Positions 17,965 through 27,516 are shown, counted from the stretch's first letter. The stretch is 64,000 bases of DNA from an uncultured Sphingomonadales bacterium (GCA_947499155.1 CANMND010000002.1:62001-126000); one strand, 5' to 3'. Numbers and translations: made by a program. Notes: generated from the letters alone by a model not told the origin.

Positions 17965-19239
17965 ATGCGACCAGTTATATTCTCCATTACCGCTCTGCTT
18001 ATTTGTGCAGCCATTTTGCAGCTTGGTAATGGATTGCAGTTTACGCTTGTTCCGATCAGGGCGCAGGCAGAACTGTTTAGTGATATATCCATTGCATGGG
18101 TCGGATCCGGGTATTTTGCAGGATTCCTGATTGGCTGTCTTGTGGGTGGGCCATTGATTGGCCGTGTTGGCCATGTGCGGGTGCTGACGGCCGTTCTGGC
18201 TGGTGTATGCATATTTGCTCTTTTGTATCCGTTATTCATTAATGAGATTTTGTGGGTGATCGCCCGCATTGGGACCGGTATTTCCTTGGCCATTGCCTAT
18301 ATGTCGATTGAAAGCTGGCTTAATGAGCGCGCGCCCAATGCAGTTCGGGGATCTGTGTTATCTCTTTATTCCCTGATTGGTATGGTAATGCTTGGGGCCG
18401 GGCAGTTTTTGTTGGCGCTATACCCAATTAATAGCTATCAGCTGTTTTCAATTGTCGGCATATTGGCCGCCCTTGCTGCCATTCCAGTTGCCTTGACGAA
18501 AGCTCCCCAGCCCGTTCCTGTGCCGCAACCTCGTTTGCGGATGAAGTCGCTTTTAGATGTGTCGCGGGTATCTGTCGCTGGCAGTATTGTAGTTGGGTTG
18601 GTCAATAGTGCTTTCTGGGCATTTGGACCCATTTATGCAATTCGTGTGGGGATGACTGTGGAACAGATATCCCTGTTTATGGCAGCAGCTCTCATAGGCG
18701 GCGCGGCCCTAATGTGGCCTATGGGGTTGATCTCCGACCGGGTGGACAGGCGTCTGGTAGCGGGAATTGCCTGTGTAGGCGGTTCTGTTTCAGGAATAGG
18801 TCTTGTAATGGTTGGGGGGCAGTCACTGGCGTTCACTTTGGTGTTTGCTTTTATTTATGGCAGCTTTGCTTTCACCATCCACCCGATCTGTATGGCCCAT
18901 GCAAACGACCACACAGCACCTGACGACTATGTGAAGGTCTCCGGGGGCTTGCTGTTCTTGTATGGCGCCAGTTCCTTATTTGGGCCCTTTGCAGTGGCTG
19001 CTCTTGTTGAAAGCGTCGGTACATCCGCTCTTTTCGGATTTACCGCAGCCATTCATGGATTGGGCGCGATTGCTGTTTTTGCCCTTATGAGGTTGCGTGC
19101 TCCAACGCCTGATGCCGATAAAGGCGATTTCCAGCCGACACCCCGGACAACGGCAGCAGCTTTTCAATTACATAAGGATGCAGCTGCACGTAAGGGATCT
19201 GTACGTTTTGACAATCCTGACCTTGAATCAGGTGATTGA
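17965..19239 (+). CDS. MFS transporter (YcaD-type)
   Basis: An integral membrane transporter of 424 residues with about 12 hydrophobic helices. The loop 2-3 motif is partly conserved in GGPLIGRVGHVRVLTA, and RIGTGISLAIAYMSIESWLNERAPNAVRGSVLSLY is typical of the YcaD-like major facilitator branch. The substrate is unknown. A GGGGG stretch 12-16 bases before the ATG may serve as ribosome binding site. The C-terminal 45 residues are hydrophilic and cytoplasmic. It sits alone between the sigma factor and the NAGGN cluster on the same strand. Confidence 0.85.
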   Translation: MRPVIFSITALLICAAILQLGNGLQFTLVPIRAQAELFSDISIAWVGSGYFAGFLIGCLVGGPLIGRVGHVRVLTAVLAGVCIFALLYPLFINEILWVIARIGTGISLAIAYMSIESWLNERAPNAVRGSVLSLYSLIGMVMLGAGQFLLALYPINSYQLFSIVGILAALAAIPVALTKAPQPVPVPQPRLRMKSLLDVSRVSVAGSIVVGLVNSAFWAFGPIYAIRVGMTVEQISLFMAAALIGGAALMWPMGLISDRVDRRLVAGIACVGGSVSGIGLVMVGGQSLAFTLVFAFIYGSFAFTIHPICMAHANDHTAPDDYVKVSGGLLFLYGASSLFGPFAVAALVESVGTSALFGFTAAIHGLGAIAVFALMRLRAPTPDADKGDFQPTPRTTAAAFQLHKDAAARKGSVRFDNPDLESGD

Positions 19240-19370
19240 TCGACAAAGCTTTAATGCATCATCTGCATGGGCCTCTGGATTAAGCCATATTTTGCGCAAG
19301 CATTGCGTCCAGAGTGAGAGATCAGTATCGTTAGCTTGCCCGCGAGCAGGGGGCATTCAAGGCGTGTTGT

Positions 19371-19413
19371 GACGTTTTCCCTTAAGGGTAATCTGTAAAT
19401 GGATGAAAACGTC
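19371..19413 (+). other. long inverted repeat in the asnO upstream region
   Basis: GACGTTTTC (19371-19379) is the exact reverse complement of GAAAACGTC (19405-19413), and the inner bases 19379-19388 form CCCTTAAGGG, itself a palindrome. It lies in the 307-base gene-free stretch 19240-19546 ahead of the osmoprotectant operon, where I see nothing else convincing. It may be an operator, a structured leader or a terminator for the transporter gene. There is no clean U-tract. Confidence 0.4.
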
Positions 19414-19546
19414 CCCGTCAATTGTAGCTATTTTCGTGGCTATGCATCATGTCGGCACGGCTGACTTTAATCGTTGCAAACAAAATAGTGCGCAGCTCTA
19501 GCCCCGCCAATCCATAGGTTACGAAGACAGGAGAGTTTCACTTTTT

Positions 19547-21337
19547 ATGTGTGGTATTGCAGGAGAAATCCGTTTCGATTCACATCCGGCAGATCAGGCC
19601 GCTATTCAACGTATGATCGGCACCATGACTGGGCGCGGGCCAGATGATGAAGGACTTTACAGCAACGGACGGGTGGCGTTTGGGCACAGACGGCTGAAGG
19701 TCATTGACCTGTCAGATGACGCCCGCCAGCCGATGATCGACCAGGACTTGGGGCTGGGCATAGTTTATAATGGCTGCGTCTATAATTATCAGGACCTGCG
19801 ACAAACCCTGACTGAAAAGGGCTATAAGTTTTTTTCCCACAGCGATACGGAAGTGTTGCTGAAGGCGTACCACGCATGGGGCAAGGATTTCGTCCGGCAG
19901 TTAAAAGGCATGTTCGCTTTTGCCATCTGGCATCTTGATGATGGCCGGGTGTTGCTTGGCCGTGACAGGCAGGGGATCAAGCCCCTTTATATTGCCCGTA
20001 TGCCAGGTGCTTTGCGTTTTGCATCAACTCTTCCCGCTCTTTTGGCTGGCGGCGATGTTGACCAGAGCATCGACCCTGTCGCTTTGCAGCAGTATTTAAG
20101 TTTTCACGCAGTCGTTCCTGCACCGCGGACCATTTTGAAGGGTGTGCGAAAGCTTCCACCTGCGACTTTGCTTGAAGTTGCACCGGATGGCACGGAAAAA
20201 TCCACGACTTACTGGTGGGTCTCATTTGGCCCTGAGGAGGACGAGCGGTCTTACAGTGAAAGAGACTGGGAAGATGCTGTCCTTGAAACCTTGCGTCGTG
20301 CCGTTAAGCGCCGCCTGGTCGCTGATGTGCCTGTCGGTGTTCTTTTATCAGGAGGCCTGGATAGCTCTTTGGTGGTCGGCTTGCTGGCGGAAGCAGGACA
20401 AAAAGACCTGTCCACATTTTCCATCGGATTTGAAACGGTGGGCGATGAAAAAGGCGATGAATTTATTTATTCCGATATCATTGCCCAGCATTACGGCACG
20501 AACCACCATCAGCATTTCGTTGGCTCTGATATCGCTCTTCCAGCGTTGCAAGACTGTGTTGATGCCATGTCGGAACCCATGGTCAGCCACGACGCCATAG
20601 GCTTTTATCTTTTGAGCCGTGAGGTCAGCCAGCACGTGAAGGTGGTTCAGTCAGGGCAGGGTGCGGACGAGATTTTCGCGGGCTATCACTGGTATCCGCC
20701 AATGATGGAGTCAGATGATCCTGTTGCGGATTACGCCGCTGTATTTTGTGATCGCGATCGCGCGGAAATGTGCCAGACCCTTGCCCCACAATGGCAAGGT
20801 GAGAATGACCATGTCCTGCCCTTTATTAAGTCCCATTTCGCCAGACCAGGGGCAAAGAACGCTATAGACAAGGCTTTGCGGATTGATACGGAGGTCATGC
20901 TGGTGGAAGACCCGGTCAAGCGGGTCGATAATATGACCATGGCCTGGGGCCTTGAGGCGCGGGTGCCGTTTCTGGATCATGAAGTGGTCGAACTGGCTGC
21001 CCGTATCCCTGCACGCCTGAAGGTTCGCGACGGCGGCAAATATATCCTGAAGGAGGCCGCCCGCCGGATCATACCTTCGGCTGTTATTGATCGGCCCAAG
21101 GGGTATTTCCCGGTTCCTGCCCTCAAATATATAGAAGGCCCGTTCCTGGGGCTGGTGCGTGATGTTCTGCATGATCCGCAAGCGCGGGCACGGGGCCTTT
21201 ATAATGACGCTTATGTAAATCGATTGTTGGCGAACCCTTCCGACCATATTACGCCGCTTGGAGGATCCAAGCTGTGGCAACTGGCGCTTTTGGAGTACTG
21301 GTTTCAAAGACACGGGATTGCAGCCCATGGCTCATAA
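19547..21337 (+). CDS. asnO: N-acetylglutaminylglutamine amidotransferase (asparagine synthetase-like)
   Basis: A 596-residue class II glutamine amidotransferase fused to an asparagine-synthetase-type ATP pyrophosphatase. Cys2 in MCGIAGEIRF is the N-terminal nucleophile. The synthetase domain carries the PP-loop VLLSGGLDSSLVVGLL, and later EARVPFLDHEVVEL. With the next two genes it forms the known three-gene NAGGN cluster, where the AsnB-like enzyme amidates the dipeptide N-acetylglutaminylglutamine to make an osmoprotectant. An AGGAGA lies about 14 bases before the ATG. The stop overlaps the next start by 11 bases. Confidence 0.9.
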   Translation: MCGIAGEIRFDSHPADQAAIQRMIGTMTGRGPDDEGLYSNGRVAFGHRRLKVIDLSDDARQPMIDQDLGLGIVYNGCVYNYQDLRQTLTEKGYKFFSHSDTEVLLKAYHAWGKDFVRQLKGMFAFAIWHLDDGRVLLGRDRQGIKPLYIARMPGALRFASTLPALLAGGDVDQSIDPVALQQYLSFHAVVPAPRTILKGVRKLPPATLLEVAPDGTEKSTTYWWVSFGPEEDERSYSERDWEDAVLETLRRAVKRRLVADVPVGVLLSGGLDSSLVVGLLAEAGQKDLSTFSIGFETVGDEKGDEFIYSDIIAQHYGTNHHQHFVGSDIALPALQDCVDAMSEPMVSHDAIGFYLLSREVSQHVKVVQSGQGADEIFAGYHWYPPMMESDDPVADYAAVFCDRDRAEMCQTLAPQWQGENDHVLPFIKSHFARPGAKNAIDKALRIDTEVMLVEDPVKRVDNMTMAWGLEARVPFLDHEVVELAARIPARLKVRDGGKYILKEAARRIIPSAVIDRPKGYFPVPALKYIEGPFLGLVRDVLHDPQARARGLYNDAYVNRLLANPSDHITPLGGSKLWQLALLEYWFQRHGIAAHGS

Positions 21338-23129
21338 ATCGGATCGTTCGCGCCAATCGGGCGGACAGGCCTTGCAGCACCGCATTGAAAAGATGCGTGC
21401 CCAGTCATTGAAGCCCATGCCCACGGAAATGGGGGATGGCAAGACCCCAGGCGGATCTGAACCCAAGGCTTGGGTGGATTGCGGCTGGGGACGCCTTTAC
21501 TTTGCGCAGACCTATGACCGGATTTCCGACATGGTGGAGGCGCTCAGGGAAGAAAAGCCCGAACGCCGTGACATCGCCTTTTATGTACGGGATCCGCATG
21601 TGGCCTTGTCACTTGCGCCGATGGAATTGTTTTTGGATCCGTCCCATACCTACAGACTGGAGTTCCACGCCTATAAACCCTCGGCCAAGCGCTTTTCGAA
21701 TTTTCATATCAGACGCTTGTCCAACCGTTCGGATGCGGAAGGCGTGAACCGTATTTATGCAGCACGCAATATGGTGCAGGTGGATCCGGAATTTTTCTGG
21801 GACAGCCGCGACAGTCGCAATCTTACGCACTTTATCGCCGAAGACGACGAGACCGGTGCCTTGATTGGAACTGTGACGGGTGTTGATCACAGGCGAGCGT
21901 TCAATGACCCTGAGCGTGGGTCGTCTTTATGGTGTCTGGCAGTGGATCCGCAATCGTCTCATCCGGGAATTGGCGAAGCACTGGTACGCCGCCTGGCTGA
22001 ACATTTTCAGACCCGTGGTGCCGCATTCATGGATTTGTCGGTTCTTCACGACAATGAGCAGGCAATCAGTCTTTATGACAAGCTGGGTTTCATGCGCGTG
22101 CCATTTTTCGTGCTAAAACGAAAGAATCCCATCAATGAAAAGCTGTATGCCGGACCATCGTTTAAAACAGGTCTCAATCCCTATGCCCTGATTATTGTCA
22201 ATGAAGCGCGCAGGCGGGGTATTCAGGTAGAAGTTCTTGACGCGGAGGCGGGATATTTTCGTCTGTCTTTTGGCGGGCGCTCCATTGTCTGCCGAGAGTC
22301 TTTGACTGAATTGACAACGGCCATTGCCATGAGCCGATGCGATGACAAGGCGGTAACAACGCGGCTTTTGTGCTCGGCCGGGCTTAATCTCCCGGACCAG
22401 ACAAAAGCCGGTTCAGACAGTGATAACCATGCCTTTTTAAAGGCACACGGCTCCATTGTGGTGAAGCCTGCCCGGGGTGAACAAGGCCAGGGGATTTCCG
22501 TTGATATCACGGATGAAGCCAGTCTTGATGCAGCAGTGCATGCGGCTCGTCGCATTGATGACACGGTTTTGCTTGAACAGTTTTGTGAAGGCGATGATCT
22601 CAGAATTCTGGTCATCGGCTATGAGTGTGTGGCGGCAGCTATTCGACGCCCGGCTACCATTGCCGGTGATGGCGTGCGCAGTATCCGTGACCTGATCGAG
22701 CGGCAAAGCCGCCGCCGGATGGCCGCGACTGGCGGGGAGTCACGCATTCCCCTGGATCAGGAAACCGCCCGTACAGTTGCCAGACGTGGCTATAATATGG
22801 AATCTGTCTTGCCTGAAAATGAGTATCTCATAGTCAGAAACACAGCCAATCTGCATACAGGCGGTACGCTTCATGATGTGACAGACAAGCTGCATCCTGC
22901 CTTGAAAGAGGCAGCGATCGCCTGTGCCCGGGCCATAGATATTCCGGTGGTCGGTGTGGATATGATCATAAAAGACCCGGAAAAACCGGACTATGTGATT
23001 ATCGAAGCCAATGAGCGGCCAGGCTTGGCTAACCATGAACCACAACCAACAGCAGAACGGTTCATGGATGTGCTGTTCCCGCATTCGGCGACCACCGATC
23101 AAAGATCCGGACCAGAGACAGAGGGATAG
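21327..23129 (+). CDS. ngg: N-acetylglutaminylglutamine synthetase (GNAT + ATP-grasp)
   Basis: A 600-residue bifunctional enzyme that acetylates glutamine and ligates a second glutamine. An N-terminal domain of about 115 residues is followed by a GNAT acetyltransferase domain (roughly 117-265, with LAVDPQSSHPGIGEALVRRL and a YDKLGFMRV C-terminus). A C-terminal ATP-grasp ligase (roughly 340-595) has VVKPARGEQGQGISVDI for nucleotide binding and the metal-binding VDMIIKDPEKPDYVIIEANE. I use the ATG at 21327, inside the end of asnO. The frame up to 21258 is out-of-frame asnO sequence. The domain order is diagnostic of the NAGGN synthetase family. Confidence 0.9.
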   Translation: MAHKSDRSRQSGGQALQHRIEKMRAQSLKPMPTEMGDGKTPGGSEPKAWVDCGWGRLYFAQTYDRISDMVEALREEKPERRDIAFYVRDPHVALSLAPMELFLDPSHTYRLEFHAYKPSAKRFSNFHIRRLSNRSDAEGVNRIYAARNMVQVDPEFFWDSRDSRNLTHFIAEDDETGALIGTVTGVDHRRAFNDPERGSSLWCLAVDPQSSHPGIGEALVRRLAEHFQTRGAAFMDLSVLHDNEQAISLYDKLGFMRVPFFVLKRKNPINEKLYAGPSFKTGLNPYALIIVNEARRRGIQVEVLDAEAGYFRLSFGGRSIVCRESLTELTTAIAMSRCDDKAVTTRLLCSAGLNLPDQTKAGSDSDNHAFLKAHGSIVVKPARGEQGQGISVDITDEASLDAAVHAARRIDDTVLLEQFCEGDDLRILVIGYECVAAAIRRPATIAGDGVRSIRDLIERQSRRRMAATGGESRIPLDQETARTVARRGYNMESVLPENEYLIVRNTANLHTGGTLHDVTDKLHPALKEAAIACARAIDIPVVGVDMIIKDPEKPDYVIIEANERPGLANHEPQPTAERFMDVLFPHSATTDQRSGPETEG

Positions 23130-23130
23130 A

Positions 23131-24291
23131 ATGTCCGAAATACTGCCTGAAATTGATACGTCCTATCTTACGGATATCCTGTTTAAGCTTCTGAACATCC
23201 CCAGCCCCAGCGGTTACACTGATGAAATTGTGCACTTCTGCGCAGCTGAGCTGGAACGGCTTGGCGTGGGTTATGAATTGACCCGGCGCGGTGCGATCCG
23301 CGCCTGTATCAAGGGCCAGGACTCTTTGTCTGCCCGCGCCATTATTGCCCATGTGGATACTTTGGGTGCTCAGGTAAAATATCTGAAGGATAATGGCCGG
23401 CTGGAACTGGTGCCGGTCGGTCACTGGTCGTCGCGCTTTGCCGAAGGAGCACGTTGTACGATTTTCACTACACAAGGAGCATGGCGCGGGACGGTCCTGC
23501 CGCTGAAAGCGTCAGGCCACACGTACAACGAAGAAATCGACAGCCAGCCCGTTGCCTGGACCAATCTGGAAGTGCGCGTCGATTGCATGGCCTTTAACAG
23601 GGAAGACCTGGATACGGCCGGTATCGCCATTGGTGATTTTGTTTCGATCGACCCCATGCCTGAAATGGAAAATGGCTTTATCAATTCCCGTCATCTGGAT
23701 GACAAGGCAGGCGTCGCTTGCATGCTTGCGGCGATCAAGGCACTGGTGGATGGGGTGTATTCCCTGCCTGTTGACAGCTATTTCCTGTTTTCCATCGCCG
23801 AAGAAGTGGGGATAGGCGCATCAAGTGTTCTCCATGGCGATATCGCGTCCATGGTCTCAATCGATAATGGGACCACAGCGCCGGGACAGAACAGCCAGGA
23901 ATTTGGTGTAACGGTCGCAATGGCGGACCAAAGCGGGCCGTTTGACTATCACCTGACGCAAAAGCTTTTGACCTTGTGTACTGCCCACGATATCCGCCAC
24001 CAGCGCGATATTTTTCGCTATTACCGTTCAGACAGCGCGTCGGCGCTGGAAGCGGGCAACGACATTCGGACGGCTCTTATAACTTTTGGTGTGGATGCAA
24101 GCCACGGGTGGGAACGTATTCATCTGGACGCGCTCAAATCCGTGGCGGAACTGGTGACAGTCTATCTGCAAAGCCCGGTCAAAATCACCCGCGACCGCGA
24201 AGAACTCTCCGACATCAAGGGCTTCACCCACCAACCCCTCGACCCCTCAACCGCCGACCCACATGGCGACATCCCCGAAGGGGAAGGGTGA
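23131..24291 (+). CDS. NAGGN-cluster M42 family peptidase
   Basis: A 386-residue zinc aminopeptidase-like protein of family M42, always the third member of the osmoprotectant NAGGN cluster. Candidate metal and catalytic residues appear in IAHVDTLGAQVK, DDKAGVACMLAA, the Glu pair in AEEVGIGASS, and SIDNGT. GAGGGA lies directly before the ATG at 23131, one base after the synthetase stop. Earlier in-frame starts lie inside the ngg gene. The exact role of this member is not established. Dipeptide turnover or processing is the usual suggestion. The C-terminus ends in a Pro/Asp-rich tail. Confidence 0.87.
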   Translation: MSEILPEIDTSYLTDILFKLLNIPSPSGYTDEIVHFCAAELERLGVGYELTRRGAIRACIKGQDSLSARAIIAHVDTLGAQVKYLKDNGRLELVPVGHWSSRFAEGARCTIFTTQGAWRGTVLPLKASGHTYNEEIDSQPVAWTNLEVRVDCMAFNREDLDTAGIAIGDFVSIDPMPEMENGFINSRHLDDKAGVACMLAAIKALVDGVYSLPVDSYFLFSIAEEVGIGASSVLHGDIASMVSIDNGTTAPGQNSQEFGVTVAMADQSGPFDYHLTQKLLTLCTAHDIRHQRDIFRYYRSDSASALEAGNDIRTALITFGVDASHGWERIHLDALKSVAELVTVYLQSPVKITRDREELSDIKGFTHQPLDPSTADPHGDIPEGEG

Positions 24292-24325
24292 GGAATATAA
24301 CCATTTATGATTTTATAATCTGGAC

Positions 24326-25198
24326 TTAGAAGCATTTATTCGCTTCCTGCTTTAGATATACCTCATAAGGCTTCAGCCCGATTTCAGCCCTGAGAATATC
24401 GAGCTGGGTGCGGTCGGTAATATCCGGAGGCAAGAGTTTCCCGTCTTTGCACTCATATAAAATGCCATAAACAAGAGGGCGTCCTTCAATATCAGCAAGG
24501 CGATCAATAAGCATCGCGGCGCGCCGACCTGAAAATCGTTTTTCTTTGGCGGCACGAAGGAAAATTTCGGCGCCTTTGTGCTGAAGCCGTGGGGTGTTAT
24601 CCGCATGGAGGACCGCAAGCCACAGTGCATTGCCTGTACTGCTTGATAATTCTTTCCGGTCTAGCGTTTCCAGCAGATTTTCAGAAACGGCAATATAGGC
24701 TGTACGATATCTCAACACCGATACGACCAGAAAGGGATCAAGGCAAAGCGGTGGTTCTGGTGGATTGGCAAAAAATCGTCTTTGCCCTTCGCTGGTGATT
24801 TCACCTTCCAATGTTACAGAGAAAATAAAGTCGGCGAGTGCGTTTTCATCGGGATTGTCGCGTGGGGTCGATGTCCATATTTCTTGAGATAGGTTTTCGT
24901 AATAGCGGAGACCTTCCTTACGGCATCGCGCCCATGCCTCTGCCGACAGGTTTTGCCGAAGCTTTTTGCGTCGTTCAGCAAGGCCAGAAGGAATGTCATA
25001 GTCCGTTGTAAGGATATCTGGCAGAATTTGAGGTAGTCCACATCGGGCTGGAACCCGGGAAGGCTTTTCATCTTTATAGATCGCCTGATATATGGCTTCT
25101 ATGCACTGTAATGAGCCATCAGGGCTTGCATATGCCGCATGTGAAAATGCGAAGACAGTTATGAACATCCCTAAAAATCCGGCTATCAAAAATCGCAT
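24326..25198 (-). CDS. secreted DUF6624-like protein (paralogue 1)
   Basis: A 290-residue protein with a clear signal peptide (residues 1-24, ending AAYA before SPDG). It has no enzymatic motif I recognise. The C-terminal third (ALWLAVLHADNTPRLQHKG, then LIDRLADIEGRPLVYGILYECKDGKL) is the DUF6624 pattern of an invariant tryptophan/His/Asp stretch followed by a DR-x-GxPxxYGT-like block. It matches the next gene upstream over the same region, and the two are separated by 18 bases. The pair looks like an old duplication. Cysteines in the N-terminal half may form periplasmic disulfides. Confidence 0.65.
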   Translation of the reverse strand: MRFLIAGFLGMFITVFAFSHAAYASPDGSLQCIEAIYQAIYKDEKPSRVPARCGLPQILPDILTTDYDIPSGLAERRKKLRQNLSAEAWARCRKEGLRYYENLSQEIWTSTPRDNPDENALADFIFSVTLEGEITSEGQRRFFANPPEPPLCLDPFLVVSVLRYRTAYIAVSENLLETLDRKELSSSTGNALWLAVLHADNTPRLQHKGAEIFLRAAKEKRFSGRRAAMLIDRLADIEGRPLVYGILYECKDGKLLPPDITDRTQLDILRAEIGLKPYEVYLKQEANKCF

Positions 25199-25216
25199 AT
25201 CTGTTTTCTTTTGTTG

Positions 25217-26092
25217 CTATTCTGGTTGTGGACAGGGTCTGGGGAAGTTGGCCAGGTGCTGCTCCATCGGCAATAAGCCAAGTTCGGTGCGTCGTGCATC
25301 GAGCCCTTCAATATCTTCGATCGGAAATGGCCCGCGAACACCGTCTTTGCATTGAAGCTGTGTACCGAATTTCTGCTTTTTATGGAGTCCCACCATTGCG
25401 CGATCATAAAGGTAGGCGGAATGTACTTTCATCTGGCGCTTTTCGACCGATCCAAAATATTTGGACATTTCCAATTGATAATGGGGGACAAAGTCGCTGT
25501 GCTGGACCAGCAGCCACACATAATTGGCCAGTTCTTCATCGGCAGCCAACGTTGCGGGGTCTGTCCGTTTCAATAAGTCCCGTGCCACAGAATATGAAAA
25601 ACGTGCGTTGGCGCAAATTGCCACCCACTTGCTATTATAGGCAATGTCTTTGTTTTGTGCGTTAGTTGGGGGATTGAAAAAGCGAAGTGCCTGATCTCTG
25701 TCATGGAGAACCTTAAAGATGTCTCGCTCTGTTTTCAGGGCCTCCTGATTGAACGCAAAAAGGTCTGTAGAAAATAGCGCCTCCAAGGCGTCAGCGACCT
25801 TACGCCGGGATTGCCAGTCTTCCGGCCTGTCGCCAAAAGAGGCGAGGTCCGACACTGGTTGCCCCCGGCACATACCCGACAAAGCGGCTTCGGTCTGTGT
25901 CGGATTTTCCTGTTTATCCAAACGACAAAAACCGCTTTCGATTGAGGCAGACCCGCATGCTGCACCTGTTCGGATGACTTCGAGCAATTCTTTTTCCAAT
26001 ATGGGCCATTGTTCTAGGGGGGTTATTTTTTCAGCGAAGGCTGACGAGGAAAAACTCGCGATACCAAGAATAATAAGAGACAGAATTTTCAT
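25217..26092 (-). CDS. secreted DUF6624 protein (paralogue 2)
   Basis: A 291-residue protein whose preferred start is the ATG at 26092, giving the signal peptide MKILSLIILGIASFSSSAFA. A longer open frame to 26167 has no SD and would hide the signal sequence. The DUF6624 core is well kept: NYVWLLVQHSDFVPHYQLEM, SAYLYDRAMV and KFGTQLQCKDG. The function is unknown. It is transcribed first in a two-gene leftward unit with paralogue 1. Confidence 0.7.
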   Translation of the reverse strand: MKILSLIILGIASFSSSAFAEKITPLEQWPILEKELLEVIRTGAACGSASIESGFCRLDKQENPTQTEAALSGMCRGQPVSDLASFGDRPEDWQSRRKVADALEALFSTDLFAFNQEALKTERDIFKVLHDRDQALRFFNPPTNAQNKDIAYNSKWVAICANARFSYSVARDLLKRTDPATLAADEELANYVWLLVQHSDFVPHYQLEMSKYFGSVEKRQMKVHSAYLYDRAMVGLHKKQKFGTQLQCKDGVRGPFPIEDIEGLDARRTELGLLPMEQHLANFPRPCPQPE

Positions 26093-26232
26093 ATGATATT
26101 GCCTTAAGATATGGGTGTTTAAGGGTGCGCCCGCCTTTTGGCACGTTATTCTGTAATCGAATATCAAGGCGGTAGAGTAGTCGGTTGTGAGATAACAGAG
26201 AGTAATCTTATTTTCTGATACCCGCCTTTGTC

Positions 26233-26345
26233 ATTCCCCGACTTGATCGGGGAATCCATAGTGACGTTCGCGCGGATGTTTATGTTGTGGATCCCACGAT
26301 CAAGTCGTGGGATGACGTGGGGGGTAATTTGACCGTGGGATGACG
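26233..26345. repeat. palindromic REP-like elements in inverted arrangement
   Basis: Two near-identical palindromes face each other. The first is ATTCCCCGA-CTTGA-TCGGGGAAT (26233-26255) and the second is ATCCCACGA-TCAAG-TCGTGGGAT (26291-26313). A partial third copy, CCGTGGGATGACGTGATT, lies at 26334-26351. Each is followed or preceded by TGACG. This is the style of short dispersed palindromic repeats common in intergenic alphaproteobacterial DNA. It lies in the 328-base gap 26093-26420, which otherwise holds no gene, and may end the leftward asparaginase transcript or form paired hairpins. Confidence 0.6.
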
Positions 26346-26420
26346 TGATTAATTATTTGAGAGTTTGATGATGAAGGAGAGTGTGGAACAACGGGCGGGC
26401 ATCCCTTACTCCCTCTTCCA

Positions 26421-27434
26421 TCACTCCCCATAAATGCCGATAACTGGGTCCGGGTTGGCGCTGTTTAGGTGGGCGCGGTACATGCCTTCGGTGTTGAAGC
26501 TGTAGGCGGCGGATCCGTCATGGTCGAGGACGATGACGCCACCGTCGCCGCCTATCTCTGTCAGACGCTTTTGCACCACTTCGTCGGCGGCTTCCTGTGC
26601 GGAATAGCCTTTATATTCCATCAGGGCGCAGATTTCGCGGGCGATAGTCAGGCGGATGAAATATTCGCCGGTGCCCGTTCCTGATACGCCACAGCTTTTG
26701 TTGCTGGCGTAGGTGCCTGCACCAATGATCGGGCTGTCCCCGATGCGGCCCCATTTTTTGTTGGTCAGCCCGCCTGTGGACGTGCCAGCCGCAAGATTGC
26801 CGTCTTTATCAAGGGCAACCGCACCGACAGTGCCATATTTATGGTCGCCGTCATGATCAAGCATGAGTGCGTCCTTGTCGTTTTCCTGCACGGCCCGCAA
26901 CTGGTCGAAACGGCGCTGGGTGAAAAAATATGTGGGCGAGACGAGGGTTATGTTCTGTTCGCGGGCAAATTCTTCCGCACCAGCGCCCGCCAGCATGACA
27001 TGGGGGGATTTGTCCATCACGGCGCGGGCAAGCTGGATCGGATTGCGCACGCGGGTAACGCCGGCAATGGCGCCAGCATTAAGGGTTTTCCCATCCATAA
27101 TGGCGGCGTCCAGTTCATTGCGGCCGTCATTGGTGAACACAGCGCCTTTGCCCGCGTTAAAAAGCGGGCTGTCTTCCATCACCATGATGGTCGCCCCCAC
27201 GGCATCAAGAGCGGTGCCGCCGGACGCCAGAACCTCTTGTCCCGCACGCAGCGCTTCGGTGAGGGCTGCGCGATAGGCGGCTTCGGTTTCGGCGGTCATA
27301 TTGTCACGGGTGATGGTGCCTGCACCACCGTGGATAACCAGGGCATACTCCATATTCATGCTCCATGAGGGGGAGGCCACAAAAAGTGAGGCGGCGGCAA
27401 AAGCAAAGGCAATGAGGCGGGTGAAGCAAGCCAT
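26421..27434 (-). CDS. isoaspartyl peptidase/L-asparaginase, Ntn-hydrolase
   Basis: A 337-residue member of the plant-type asparaginase family with a predicted signal peptide (residues 1-25), so likely periplasmic. It begins the mature domain with LVIHGGAGTITRDN. The autocatalytic processing site and nucleophilic threonine are in KYGTVGAVALDKDGNLAAGT, and the substrate loop GRIGDSPIIGAGTYA follows. It hydrolyses asparagine or isoaspartyl dipeptides. The ATG at 27434 is chosen because it gives the signal peptide. The open frame beyond it is antisense to the next region. A separate type I/II asparaginase lies at 50304-51245. Confidence 0.88.
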   Translation of the reverse strand: MACFTRLIAFAFAAASLFVASPSWSMNMEYALVIHGGAGTITRDNMTAETEAAYRAALTEALRAGQEVLASGGTALDAVGATIMVMEDSPLFNAGKGAVFTNDGRNELDAAIMDGKTLNAGAIAGVTRVRNPIQLARAVMDKSPHVMLAGAGAEEFAREQNITLVSPTYFFTQRRFDQLRAVQENDKDALMLDHDGDHKYGTVGAVALDKDGNLAAGTSTGGLTNKKWGRIGDSPIIGAGTYASNKSCGVSGTGTGEYFIRLTIAREICALMEYKGYSAQEAADEVVQKRLTEIGGDGGVIVLDHDGSAAYSFNTEGMYRAHLNSANPDPVIGIYGE

Positions 27435-27516
27435 GACGGTTATTCCAATCCTGTCACTTAAACCATGGGTGCAGTTTAGAGGATGATGCGAGCTTGGCAA
27501 GAAAGCTGTTCCCGGT

